DNA of 64,000 bases, taken from the NCBI GenBank assembly GCA_022791635.1, contig JAAVZL010000038.1, forward strand, positions 124,001 through 188,000, written 5' to 3'. Shown here piece after piece: positions 51,677 to 59,888 of the stretch. Made by a program: the position numbers and the translations under genes. The DNA is from Lachnospiraceae bacterium. GTDB lineage: Bacteria; Bacillota; Clostridia; Lachnospirales; Lachnospiraceae. The number at the start of each line of letters is the position of its first letter. The first letter of the stretch is position 1. A model generated the notes under the pieces. It worked only from the letters and a program-made list of their open reading frames with translations, had not been told where the DNA came from and made no database searches.

Positions 51677-53134
51677 ATGAACCAAATCTTCAGGCTATGC
51701 GGGCGCGGACTGCGTTATGTAAAGCAGTACGGGCCCGCACAATTATATTATAAAATAAAAGAGCGCAGGGAGCGAGACCGGGCCGAGGCAGGCTACGAGG
51801 CATGGCTTTCCAAGGAGCTTCAAAGGGCCGAGGCCGCATCCTGCAAGGCAAAGGCGCTCTCCGGGAGGGGCCCCCTGATCAGCGTGCTGGTGCCGGCCTA
51901 CGAGACGCCGCCCTTATTCCTTCGCCAGATGATCGAGTCAGTGCTTAATCAGAGCTACGAAAATCTGGAGCTCTGCCTTGCGGACGGCAGTCCCTCCGGG
52001 ACAGTGGAGGAGATCGCAGAAGAATACGCGCGGAAGGACTCCCGGCTTCTCTATCAAAGGCTTTCCGGGAATCTGGGAATTTCCGGAAATACGAACGCGG
52101 CCCTTTCCATGTCCCGGGGAGAGTATGTGGGCCTTTTGGATCACGACGATCTGCTTCTTCCGGGAGCTCTCTATGAGGTGGCAAAGGCCCTCATGGAGAC
52201 AGAAGAGGCCGATGCCGCCTACACCGACGAGGACAAGGTGAATCCCGATCTCACCCGCCATTTTCAGCCCCATTTTAAGCCGGATTTCAACGAAGAATAT
52301 CTCTTAAGCAACAACTACATCTGCCATTTCTTTGTGGTAAGGCGGGAATTGGCCTTAAAGACAGGGGGCTTTCGGGAGGAATATGACGGAGCTCAGGACT
52401 ATGACTTTATCCTGCGCTGCACACAGAAGGCCAAAAGGGTTCTTCATATCCCCAGGATACTCTACTCCTGGCGCTGCCATGAGAGCTCCACGGCGGCCAA
52501 TCCGGAGAGCAAGATCTATGCCTATGAGGCGGGAAAACGCGCGGTTTTCGATTACCTGAAGGGCCAGAATATCCGGGCGGAGGTTCTCGGAACATCTAAT
52601 TATGGCTTTCACCGGATCCGCTTCCTCTCCGAGAGCTCGAAAATCTTAATAAATTCTTTTGGAAATTTAAATGGACAAACAGGCGTAAAAGTTGTATATT
52701 ATGATAAAGCATGTAATAATTCTGTAACAATTCCCCAGGACAGCGATTATGTGCTTTTTATGTATGCCCGCAAAGTCAGGCTGTCAAAAGACTTCCTTGG
52801 GGAGCTTTTGGCCTGCTGTGAGCGGCCGGGAATCGGCCTTGCCTGCGCAAGGGTGTATGACAAACGGGGACGGCTCACCTCAGACATTCAAATGGAGGGG
52901 GTAAGGGATCCCTTTGGAGGAAGTATGAAGGGCCTGAAAAATGGCTGCAGCGGATATTTTCACCGGGCAGTGCTTCACCAGGAGGTAAAGCGCCCTACGG
53001 ACTGCTTTTTGGTAAAGGGAAGCCTTCTTAAGGGAAGCGAGCGTCTCACCGTGGAGGCGCTGTGGAAGCAGATTTGGGAACAGGGACAACGGATGGTTTA
53101 TGATCCGTGGGCGGTAGTCTATGAGGACAGATAG
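51677..53134 (+). CDS. GT2 glycosyltransferase with degraded second domain
   Basis: The 485-residue protein is a paralogue of the two-domain enzyme at 30440-32401. Residues about 65-325 are an intact GT2 domain: ISVLVPAYETPPLF, LADGSPSGT, GLLDHDDLLLPG. The remaining 160 residues match the second half of a GT2 domain (SDYVLFMYARKVRLSKDFL aligns with GEYVLLLNNDMKVITREWM in the paralogue). The N-terminal nucleotide-binding half is missing, and the NND metal site has become YAR. The stretch 52636-52760 is clearly more AT-rich than its surroundings. One active site therefore seems lost, while the frame is intact, so the remnant may be kept for structure. Confidence 0.85.
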   Translation: MNQIFRLCGRGLRYVKQYGPAQLYYKIKERRERDRAEAGYEAWLSKELQRAEAASCKAKALSGRGPLISVLVPAYETPPLFLRQMIESVLNQSYENLELCLADGSPSGTVEEIAEEYARKDSRLLYQRLSGNLGISGNTNAALSMSRGEYVGLLDHDDLLLPGALYEVAKALMETEEADAAYTDEDKVNPDLTRHFQPHFKPDFNEEYLLSNNYICHFFVVRRELALKTGGFREEYDGAQDYDFILRCTQKAKRVLHIPRILYSWRCHESSTAANPESKIYAYEAGKRAVFDYLKGQNIRAEVLGTSNYGFHRIRFLSESSKILINSFGNLNGQTGVKVVYYDKACNNSVTIPQDSDYVLFMYARKVRLSKDFLGELLACCERPGIGLACARVYDKRGRLTSDIQMEGVRDPFGGSMKGLKNGCSGYFHRAVLHQEVKRPTDCFLVKGSLLKGSERLTVEALWKQIWEQGQRMVYDPWAVVYEDR

Positions 53135-54080
53135 CAGGGTATCCGTTGTGGTGCCCAATTACAATGGAATAGCGTTTGTGGAGGCCTGCTTAAGGACCCT
53201 CCTTGCGGATGCGCCTAAGGCGGATATTCTTTTGGTGGACAACGGGTCCACGGATGGGAGCCGGGAGCTGGTGGAAGAGTGCTTTCCGGAGGTCCGGGTG
53301 ATTGCCCTTGACAGGAATTACGGCTTCTGCCGGGCGGCCAACGAGGGGATGCGGGCAGCCACCTCCCCCTACGTGATTTTGCTGAACAACGATACGGAGG
53401 TGCTGCCGGGCTTTACGAGGGCTCTGGTGTCGGCCCTTCAGATGAATCCCACGGCATTTTCCGCAGGGGCAAAGATGATACAGCTGCATCACCAGGAAAA
53501 AATTGACGATGCAGGCAATTTTTACTGTGCCCTTGGCTGGGCTTTTGCGAGAGGAAAAGACAAGCCTGTGGAATACTATGAAAAGCCGGATGAGATCTTT
53601 GCCGCCTGCGGCGGCGCGGTGATCTACCGCAAAGCGGCCCTGGAGCGGATTGGCTATCTGGATGAGGCGCATTTTGCCTATCTGGAGGACATCGATCTGG
53701 GATGGCGGGCGAAGATTGCAGGCTGGAAGAATCTCTATGTGCCCTCGGCAAAGGTGCTCCATGTGGGAAGCGGAACCAGCGGCTCCCGATACAATGCCTT
53801 TAAGGTGCGCTTAAGCTCCAGGAACAGCGTCTACCTTGCCTGGAAGAATATGCCGGCCCCTCAGATCCTTTTGAATGCTCCCGTTTTGCTGGCCGGCTTT
53901 GCCGTGAAATACGCATTTTTTGTAAAAAAAGGTCTTGGAAAAACCTATCGAAAAGGCATAAAAGAAGGGCTTTCCATGTGCAGCCGAGAGAAGAAAGTAA
54001 AGTTTTGTTGGAAAAATCTCCCCTGCTATGGTAGAATTCAACTAGAGCTTTGGGTAAATATAGGGAAGAGATTCAGGTGA
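53121..54080 (+). CDS. GT2 glycosyltransferase, rhamnosyltransferase-like (WbbL type)
   Basis: The 319-residue protein shows VSVVVPNYNGIAFV, LVDNGSTDGS, RNYGFCRAANEG, LLNNDTEV and EDIDLGWRAKIAGW, the pattern of WbbL-like rhamnosyl- and related transferases. It starts 14 bases before the end of the preceding gene. dTDP-rhamnose is the likely donor because rfbA, rfbB and rfbC are present. The charged C-terminus after residue 250 has a short hydrophobic segment (ILLNAPVLLAGFAVKYAFF) that may associate with the membrane. The next gene, an initiating transferase, follows after six bases. Confidence 0.88.
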   Translation: MRTDSRVSVVVPNYNGIAFVEACLRTLLADAPKADILLVDNGSTDGSRELVEECFPEVRVIALDRNYGFCRAANEGMRAATSPYVILLNNDTEVLPGFTRALVSALQMNPTAFSAGAKMIQLHHQEKIDDAGNFYCALGWAFARGKDKPVEYYEKPDEIFAACGGAVIYRKAALERIGYLDEAHFAYLEDIDLGWRAKIAGWKNLYVPSAKVLHVGSGTSGSRYNAFKVRLSSRNSVYLAWKNMPAPQILLNAPVLLAGFAVKYAFFVKKGLGKTYRKGIKEGLSMCSREKKVKFCWKNLPCYGRIQLELWVNIGKRFR

Positions 54081-54086
54081 AAGAGA

Positions 54087-55496
54087 TTGATAAAAGACAA
54101 TCAGCAGCATTTTAACCGGCTGCATGTACTGATTGATGCCTTTGTGATTGCAGGCTCCTACATGCTGTCCTGGGCCATACAGTTTCAGATTTTAAAAAAG
54201 ACGACAGGACTAACCTTTGGCCAGTATATGATTATACTGCTGCTTATTGTACCTATTTATCTGCTGCTGTATATGGCTTTCAGCCTTTACACTACCAAGA
54301 GCGTCCGCAGAAAGCGGGTAGAGCTTGACAAGATCATAGAGGCCAATACCATTGGCCTCGTTCTGCTTCTTGCAGGTCTGTACCTGTTCCGAAGCGCCCA
54401 GGATGTTACGGATAACTATTCCCGAATGATGTTTTTCTATTTTTATCTGATTAACATTACACTGGAAAGTCTGGTCCGCAACTTTATCCGCCTGTTTCTG
54501 CAGCGGCTTCGGCGCAAGGGCTTTAACCAGAAGCATATGATTCTGGTGGGCTACAGCCGGGCCACAGAGGAATATATCGACCGGATTAAAGCCAATCCCG
54601 AGTGGGGCTATGAGATTATGGGGATTCTGGATGACAATGTGGAGTGCGGCATGCGCTACCGGGGCGTCCAGGTGTTCGGAAGAACCGAGGAGATCGAGGA
54701 GCTTCTGACCCAGAATACGCCCGATGAGATTGCCATTACCCTGGGCTTAAGCGAGTACTCTAAACTGGAGCACATTGTGGCGGTCTGCGAGAAGTCCGGC
54801 GTGCATACGAAATTTATTCCGGATTATAATAATATTATTCCCACCCGTCCCTACACGGAGGATTTGATGGGCCTGCCGGTAATCAACATCCGCCATGTGC
54901 CTCTCACCAACACCTTTAATGCGGTGATAAAACGGACCATGGATCTGGTGGGCAGCTTTTTTGCCATCCTGATTTTCTCGCCTGTGATGGCGGTGACGGC
55001 CCTTGCCATTAAGGCCACCTCCCCCGGACCTCTTATCTATGCCCAGGAGCGGGTAGGGCTTCACAACAAGAATTTTCGCATGTACAAGTTCCGCTCTATG
55101 GATGTGCAGTCTCCCAAGAAGGAGCGGGGAGCCTGGACCGTGCCGGATGATCCAAGAGTAACCTCTGTGGGGAAGATTATCCGTAAGACAAGCATTGACG
55201 AGCTTCCGCAGCTTTTTAATATTCTGAAGGGAGATATGAGCCTGGTTGGGCCCAGGCCGGAGCGTCCCTTTTTTGTGGAGAAGTTTCGGGAGGAGATTCC
55301 CAGATATATGATTAAACACCAGGTGCGCCCGGGAATGACCGGGTGGGCCCAGATCAACGGCTACCGGGGAAATACTTCTATCCGGAAGCGAATCGAATAT
55401 GATTTATATTATATCGAGAACTGGACGCCTGGGTTTGATATAAAAATATTGTTTTTGACTATCTTTAAGGGCTTTGTAAATAAAAATGCCTATTAA
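54087..55496 (+). CDS. Undecaprenyl-phosphate sugar phosphotransferase (WcaJ-like initiating enzyme)
   Basis: This 469-residue protein has five N-terminal membrane segments, a central Rossmann-like domain (about 140-260), and the C-terminal sugar-transferase domain. The signatures are YAQERVGLHNKNFRMYKFR, TSIDELPQLFNILKGDMSLVG, then RPERPFF and MTGWAQINGYRGNTS. The RPERPFF-type active region is typical of glucose-1-phosphate transferases. The TTG start at 54087 follows CAGGTGAAAG. It is the second initiating enzyme of the locus (see 6139-7560), so either two polymers are started here or the two act under different conditions. The downstream LCP ligase gene follows after a 62-base gap. Confidence 0.92.
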   Translation: MIKDNQQHFNRLHVLIDAFVIAGSYMLSWAIQFQILKKTTGLTFGQYMIILLLIVPIYLLLYMAFSLYTTKSVRRKRVELDKIIEANTIGLVLLLAGLYLFRSAQDVTDNYSRMMFFYFYLINITLESLVRNFIRLFLQRLRRKGFNQKHMILVGYSRATEEYIDRIKANPEWGYEIMGILDDNVECGMRYRGVQVFGRTEEIEELLTQNTPDEIAITLGLSEYSKLEHIVAVCEKSGVHTKFIPDYNNIIPTRPYTEDLMGLPVINIRHVPLTNTFNAVIKRTMDLVGSFFAILIFSPVMAVTALAIKATSPGPLIYAQERVGLHNKNFRMYKFRSMDVQSPKKERGAWTVPDDPRVTSVGKIIRKTSIDELPQLFNILKGDMSLVGPRPERPFFVEKFREEIPRYMIKHQVRPGMTGWAQINGYRGNTSIRKRIEYDLYYIENWTPGFDIKILFLTIFKGFVNKNAY

Positions 55497-55558
55497 AGGG
55501 GAAAAACATGCGGCAAAGCTCTCTGCGGGAGCGGCTGTAAAAAAGAAAGGGTTATGAT

Positions 55559-56671
55559 ATGGCAACCAATACAAAAGCAAGAAACGGAAAAGGGAGTCCG
55601 GATCGGAGGCTTACCAAGAAGCAGAAAAAGCTTCGGCGCAGAAGAAAGCTCATAGGCATTCTGGCTGCGGAGCTTTTACTTCTGTTGCTTCTGGGTGTGG
55701 GCGTCTGGGGGCTTGGAAAGCTGGATAAGATTCAGGACCTGGACGTGGATCCCGACAAGGTAGAGATGAATGATATGGAGGATGTCACGGAGGAGGTGCT
55801 GAAAGGCTACACCAACATCGCCCTCTTTGGACTGGATGCTCGTGAGATGGGTGAGCTGGGAGCAGGCAACCGAAGCGACACCATTATTATTGCCAGCATC
55901 AACAATGAGACCAAGGAGGTAAGGCTGGCTTCCATATTCCGGGATACGTATTTAAACCGGGCGGACGATACCTACGGAAAGTGCAATGCAGCCTACAAGG
56001 CCGGAGGGCCCAACCAGGCCATGGCCATGCTGAATACCAACCTGGATTTGAACATCAAGTATTTTGTCAGCGTGGATTTCCTGGCCCTCATTAAAACTAT
56101 CGATCTGCTGGGCGGCATTGAGCTGGATGTGCAGGACAACGAGTGGGAATGGGTCAACAATTACATGTATGAGACTACGGCGGTGACGGGGGAGTACGGT
56201 CTCTTCCTGGACGGCCCCGGCCTTCAGACTTTAAGCGGTCTTCAGGCCACCTCCTACTGCAGAATCCGTGCGGTGGGAAATGATTTTGGAAGAACGGAGC
56301 GTCAGCGGAAGGTGATTACGCTGATTGCACAGAAGGCCAAGTCGGCAAGCCTTGGAACCATCAACCAGATCATTGATGAGGTATTTCCGCTGATTGCCAC
56401 CAATATTCCCAAGGCGGAGCTGCTCAAGATGGCGGCAAGCATGATGTCCTACGATATCGGAGAGACGGGAGGCTTCCCCACGCTGCGAGAGGATGTGCGG
56501 ATCAACGGAGCCGCTATTGTGGCTCCTGCGGATCTGGAGGCCAATGTAAAGGAGCTGCACAAGTTCCTCTTTAACGAGGAGGATTATTATCCCTCTCCCA
56601 CGGTGCTTCGATTTAATGAGGAGATTGCCACTCAAACAGGGGTGTATGCAAAAGAGGACAGCGGCACGTAG
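55559..56671 (+). CDS. LytR-CpsA-Psr (LCP) family cell-wall glycan ligase
   Basis: LCP enzymes attach lipid-linked glycans and teichoic acids to peptidoglycan. The protein has 370 residues: a basic cytosolic start, a membrane helix (residues about 32-52), and the LCP domain with FGLDAREMG, RSDTIIIASINNETKEV, IFRDTYL, LLGGIELDV and YCRIRAVGNDFGRTERQ. These supply the conserved Arg and Asp residues that bind polyprenyl pyrophosphate. The C-terminus ends soon after the domain. Its presence at the end of the glycan operon implies a wall-linked product. It is followed by a 259-base palindrome that may stop transcription. Confidence 0.94.
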   Translation: MATNTKARNGKGSPDRRLTKKQKKLRRRRKLIGILAAELLLLLLLGVGVWGLGKLDKIQDLDVDPDKVEMNDMEDVTEEVLKGYTNIALFGLDAREMGELGAGNRSDTIIIASINNETKEVRLASIFRDTYLNRADDTYGKCNAAYKAGGPNQAMAMLNTNLDLNIKYFVSVDFLALIKTIDLLGGIELDVQDNEWEWVNNYMYETTAVTGEYGLFLDGPGLQTLSGLQATSYCRIRAVGNDFGRTERQRKVITLIAQKAKSASLGTINQIIDEVFPLIATNIPKAELLKMAASMMSYDIGETGGFPTLREDVRINGAAIVAPADLEANVKELHKFLFNEEDYYPSPTVLRFNEEIATQTGVYAKEDSGT

Positions 56672-56682
56672 CAGGGGGTGCG

Positions 56683-56941
56683 ATGGGGCAGTCACAAAAT
56701 AAGCCATCAGCCTTTTCCATGGGGCTGTCGCAAAATAGAACAGCAGTCTTTTCCATATCCCGTGTTCGGACGGTTCTCGTACATTCTGTCTGCTCTGTAC
56801 GGACATTGCTCAGGCAATATCCGTCCATATCAGACAGCCTGTACGTGAACAGCCGGACACTGGATATCGGAAAAGCCGGCTGTCCTATTTTACGACAGCC
56901 CCATTGGAAAAGTCTGCTGCCTTATTTTGCGACTGCCCCAT
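56683..56941. repeat. 259-bp near-perfect palindrome (MITE-like or giant terminator)
   Basis: The whole gap between the LCP gene and the next GT2 is an imperfect palindrome. The outer arms (56683-56760 and 56862-56941) match in reverse complement along almost 80 bases with a handful of mismatches, and the inner arms continue to a TCAG loop at 56810-56813. Each arm contains two copies of a unit like GGGGC(A/T)GTCGCAAAATA. The right end runs into six T residues (56941-56946), so the plus-strand RNA would make a giant stem-loop with a U-tract. No flanking target duplication was seen. Related pieces occur at 26502-26528 and 59820-59857. Confidence 0.85.
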
Positions 56942-56961
56942 TTTTTGAGGGAGAGTAAAAC

Positions 56962-57876
56962 ATGAAAATAGACGTAATCATACCAACCCTGCGGCCGGGA
57001 AAGGAATTTGCAGAGCTTTTGCAGAGCCTGGAATCCCAGACACAGGCAGTTCATAAAATAGTGGTGATGAACACAAGGGCAGGGGCATTTCCCCAGGAGT
57101 TGGTTCGGGTTTATAACAATGTGGAGGTGTTTCACCTAAAGCAGTCGGAATTTGATCATGGGAGAACGAGAAATGTAGGGGTGTCCCACACAGAGGCGGA
57201 GTATCTTCTCTTTCTGACTCAGGATGCTTTGCCGGCAGATCGCTATTTGGTAGAGCGGCTGGTGGCGGCCTTTGAGAATCCAAGGGTTAAGGCAGCTTAC
57301 GCAAGGCAGCTTCCCAGGGAGGACTGCAGGGAGCTTGAGCGGTATACCCGCAGCTTTAATTATCCGAAGGAGAGCCGGGTCAAGACAAAGGAGGATCTGA
57401 AAAGTCTTGGTATCAAGACCTTTTTCTGCTCTAATGTCTGCGCTATGTATGAGCGGGAAACCTTTCTTCGTCAGGGAGGCTTTGTGAATCATACCATATT
57501 TAATGAGGATATGATTTATGCGGGGGGCCTTATAAAGAGCGGCTATGGAATTGCCTATGTGGCGGAGGCTAAGGTCATACATTCCCACAATTACAGTGGA
57601 CGGAAGCAGTTTCAGCGGAACTTTGACTTGGCCGTCTCCCAGGCGGATCATCCGGAGATTTTTGCCGGGGTCGCCTCTGAGGAGGAGGGAATCCGCCTGG
57701 TAAAGAAAACGGCGGCCCACTGCCTGAAAATCGGAAAGCCCTGGCTAATATTTAGTCTTGTATTTTTCAGCGGATGCAAGTATATTGGATATAGGCTTGG
57801 GAAGAATTACCGGAAATTGCCCAAGTGGCTGATACAAAGGTGCACCATGAACAGAGGGTACTGGAAACAGCAATAG
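56962..57876 (+). CDS. GT2 glycosyltransferase, rhamnosyltransferase-like
   Basis: The 304-residue protein has IDVIIPTLRPGKEF at the start, SEFDHGRTRNVGV (the FDHG-RN motif usual in bacterial rhamnosyltransferases), LTQDALPAD as metal site, and NEDMIYAGGLIKSGYG as catalytic region. dTDP-rhamnose from RfbA, RfbB, RfbC and a missing RfbD is the probable donor. It is the last gene of the polysaccharide locus; its stop (57874-57876) lies inside the outer helix of the structured leader in front of glmS. A GAGGGAGAG site precedes the start. The last codons (NRGYWKQQ) are part of the leader repeat, so the gene end may have been set by that element. Confidence 0.88.
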   Translation: MKIDVIIPTLRPGKEFAELLQSLESQTQAVHKIVVMNTRAGAFPQELVRVYNNVEVFHLKQSEFDHGRTRNVGVSHTEAEYLLFLTQDALPADRYLVERLVAAFENPRVKAAYARQLPREDCRELERYTRSFNYPKESRVKTKEDLKSLGIKTFFCSNVCAMYERETFLRQGGFVNHTIFNEDMIYAGGLIKSGYGIAYVAEAKVIHSHNYSGRKQFQRNFDLAVSQADHPEIFAGVASEEEGIRLVKKTAAHCLKIGKPWLIFSLVFFSGCKYIGYRLGKNYRKLPKWLIQRCTMNRGYWKQQ

Positions 57877-57976
57877 TCCGACAGTGCCAGAACAATTTAC
57901 GGACACATGCTTTTGTGGCCGGGAATTGTTCTAGTGGAGTGGTGCTGGAAGGACTATTGCGGAACTGGAATCAGAA
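57860..57976 (+). promoter_or_regulatory. Structured RNA leader of glmS (copy 1 of a covarying element)
   Basis: A long hairpin precedes glmS. P1 is 57871-57879 with 57951-57959 (CAATAGTCC/GGACTATTG), P2 57882-57888 with 57941-57947, P3 57889-57897 with 57924-57932 (AGAACAATT/AATTGTTCT). An eight-base bulge AGTGGAGT lies on the 3' side, and a CATGCTTTTGTGG apical block at 57906-57918. GGAACTG at 57961-57967 could compete for the P2 5' strand, as in a switch. Copy 2 (63298-63420) keeps all helices with compensating changes. It is not the glmS ribozyme: its catalytic core is not visible. Confidence 0.6.
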
Positions 57977-57990
57977 TAGGAGAGACATCT

Positions 57991-59817
57991 ATGTGTGGAA
58001 TTGTTGGTTATATTGGGAAGGAACAGGCGGCTCCCATTTTGCTGGACGGACTGGCAAGACTGGAGTATCGGGGCTATGACTCGGCGGGAGTTGCCATTTA
58101 TAACGGGGAGGAGATCAAGGTAGTGAAGGCCAAGGGCCGCCTGAAGGTCTTAAGCGAGATGACCCACGACGGCGCCTCTCTTCCGGGGACCATTGGTATT
58201 GGCCATACCCGCTGGGCGACCCACGGAGCTCCCTCGGATACGAATGCACATCCCCATTTTAATCAGGATGAGTCCATTGTGGTGGTACATAACGGCATTA
58301 TCGAGAATTATCAGAAGCTCAAGAAAAAGCTGGAGGGGCGGGGCTATACCTTTCGCTCCGACACGGATACGGAGGTAGTGGCCCACCTTTTGGATTACTA
58401 TTACAAGGGCGATCCTCTGGAGGCCATCGGAAAGCTGATGCACCGAGTGGAGGGCTCTTATGCCTTTGGAATCCTCTTCGCGGATCATCCCGGGGAGATG
58501 TACGCGGCCCGCAAGGACAGTCCTCTGATTGTAGGAAGCTCCGACAGCGGCAACCTGATTGCCTCAGATGTGCCGGCGGTTCTTCGGTACACCCGCAGCG
58601 TCTACTATATTCAGAATCAGGAGATTGCAAAGCTTACCGAAAGCTCCATGACCTTCTACAACATTGACGAGGAGGAGATTGAAAAGGAGCCGGTGACCAT
58701 TGAGTGGGACATCAATGCGGCGGAAAAAGGCGGCTATGAGCATTTTATGCTGAAAGAGATCTACGAGCAGCCTGCAGCCGTCCGGGATACCTTCAGCCCC
58801 CGGCTGAAAAACGGGGACATTGTCATTGAAGAGCTGGGCATGACCGACGAGGAGCTGCTGGCAGTGAAGAAGATCTGCATTGTGGCCTGCGGCTCCGCCT
58901 ATCATACCGGCATGACCTGCAAATACGTTTTTGAAGGCCTGGCGCGGATTCCGGTAGACGTGGATCTGGCCAGCGAATTCCGCTACCGCAACCCCATCCT
59001 GGAGGAGGGAACCCTGGTGGTGATCATCAGTCAGTCCGGAGAGACGGCGGACTCCCTGGCAGCTCTTCGGGAGGCCAAGGCTCAAGGACGGCGGGTGCTT
59101 GCCATTGTCAATGTGGTGGGAAGCTCCATCGCAAGAGAGGCGGACAATGTGATGTACACCTGGGCAGGGCCGGAGATTGCCGTTGCCACCACCAAGGCCT
59201 ACAGCACCCAGCTCATTGCCCAGTACCTTCTGGCCATGAAGCTTGCCAAGGTGCGGGGAACCGTGACAGATGCGGACTTTCGGGCCATGCTCTCAGACCT
59301 GGAGCGCCTTCCGGCACAGATCGAGCTGCTTCTGGGCAATAAAGAGCGGATTCAGCGCTTTGCCAACCGCTATCTGGCCGCCAAGGAGGTATTTTTCATT
59401 GGCCGGGGCATCGACTATGCCATCTCTATGGAGGGCTCCCTAAAGCTTAAGGAAACCTCCTATATCCATTCGGAGGCCTGCGCGGCGGGAGAGCTAAAGC
59501 ACGGAACCATTTCCCTGATAGAAGAGGGAACCCTGGTGGCCGCCGTCTCCACCCAGGATCACTTGTTTGCCAAGATGGTCAGCAACATTGCGGAGGTCCG
59601 GACCCGGGGAGCCTTTGTGCTGGCAGTTACCAATGTGGGAAATGTGGAGATCGAGAAAAATGCCGATTATGCCATCTACATCCCCAGAACCAACCCCTGG
59701 TTCACCAATTCCCTGGCAATCATCCCCCTCCAGCTCTTTGCCTACTACATTTCCCTGGGCAGAGGCTGCGACGTAGATAAGCCCCGGAACCTGGCGAAAT
59801 CTGTAACTGTGGAGTAA
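57991..59817 (+). CDS. glmS: Glutamine-fructose-6-phosphate transaminase (isomerizing)
   Basis: GlmS makes glucosamine 6-phosphate for peptidoglycan and surface glycans. The protein has 608 residues: an N-terminal glutaminase domain with the nucleophile Cys2 (MCGIVGYIG), GHTRWATHG, and two SIS sugar-isomerase domains from about residue 290 (SQSGETADSLAAL, later SLKLKETSYIHSEA), ending in NLAKSVTVE. The ATG at 57991 is chosen because the Cys must follow the initiator Met and AGGAGA lies seven bases before; the open frame continues upstream to 57907 but only across the leader. The hairpin leader directly upstream may govern its expression. Confidence 0.98.
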   Translation: MCGIVGYIGKEQAAPILLDGLARLEYRGYDSAGVAIYNGEEIKVVKAKGRLKVLSEMTHDGASLPGTIGIGHTRWATHGAPSDTNAHPHFNQDESIVVVHNGIIENYQKLKKKLEGRGYTFRSDTDTEVVAHLLDYYYKGDPLEAIGKLMHRVEGSYAFGILFADHPGEMYAARKDSPLIVGSSDSGNLIASDVPAVLRYTRSVYYIQNQEIAKLTESSMTFYNIDEEEIEKEPVTIEWDINAAEKGGYEHFMLKEIYEQPAAVRDTFSPRLKNGDIVIEELGMTDEELLAVKKICIVACGSAYHTGMTCKYVFEGLARIPVDVDLASEFRYRNPILEEGTLVVIISQSGETADSLAALREAKAQGRRVLAIVNVVGSSIAREADNVMYTWAGPEIAVATTKAYSTQLIAQYLLAMKLAKVRGTVTDADFRAMLSDLERLPAQIELLLGNKERIQRFANRYLAAKEVFFIGRGIDYAISMEGSLKLKETSYIHSEACAAGELKHGTISLIEEGTLVAAVSTQDHLFAKMVSNIAEVRTRGAFVLAVTNVGNVEIEKNADYAIYIPRTNPWFTNSLAIIPLQLFAYYISLGRGCDVDKPRNLAKSVTVE

Positions 59818-59819
59818 GC

Positions 59820-59857
59820 AGAAAAGGCTGCTGGCTGATTCTGCGACTGCCTCACAA
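59820..59857. repeat. Fragment of the palindromic repeat family
   Basis: The bases right after the glmS stop (GAAAAGGCTGCTGG and CTGCGACTGCC) match the right arm of the palindrome at 56683-56941 with about four fifths identity over 36 bases. Only one arm is present, so it cannot fold like the parent and is probably a decayed copy. It lies in the 71-base gap before pyrF. Confidence 0.55.
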
Positions 59858-59888
59858 TCATACAAATATAAGATAAGGGAGAGATACC

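Noticed and set aside
56683..56958. An open frame of 91 codons inside the palindrome
   Set aside because: It lies wholly in the inverted repeat, has no family features, and its composition is set by the repeat; the repeat explains it better.
57877..57990. glmS ribozyme in the glmS leader
   Set aside because: The space is only about 115 bases and the catalytic core is not visible. The hairpin found is also present before an unrelated gene.
59818..59888. PyrR-binding attenuator before pyrF
   Set aside because: No anti-antiterminator or terminator pair is visible; the gap holds a decayed repeat piece and a ribosome binding site.
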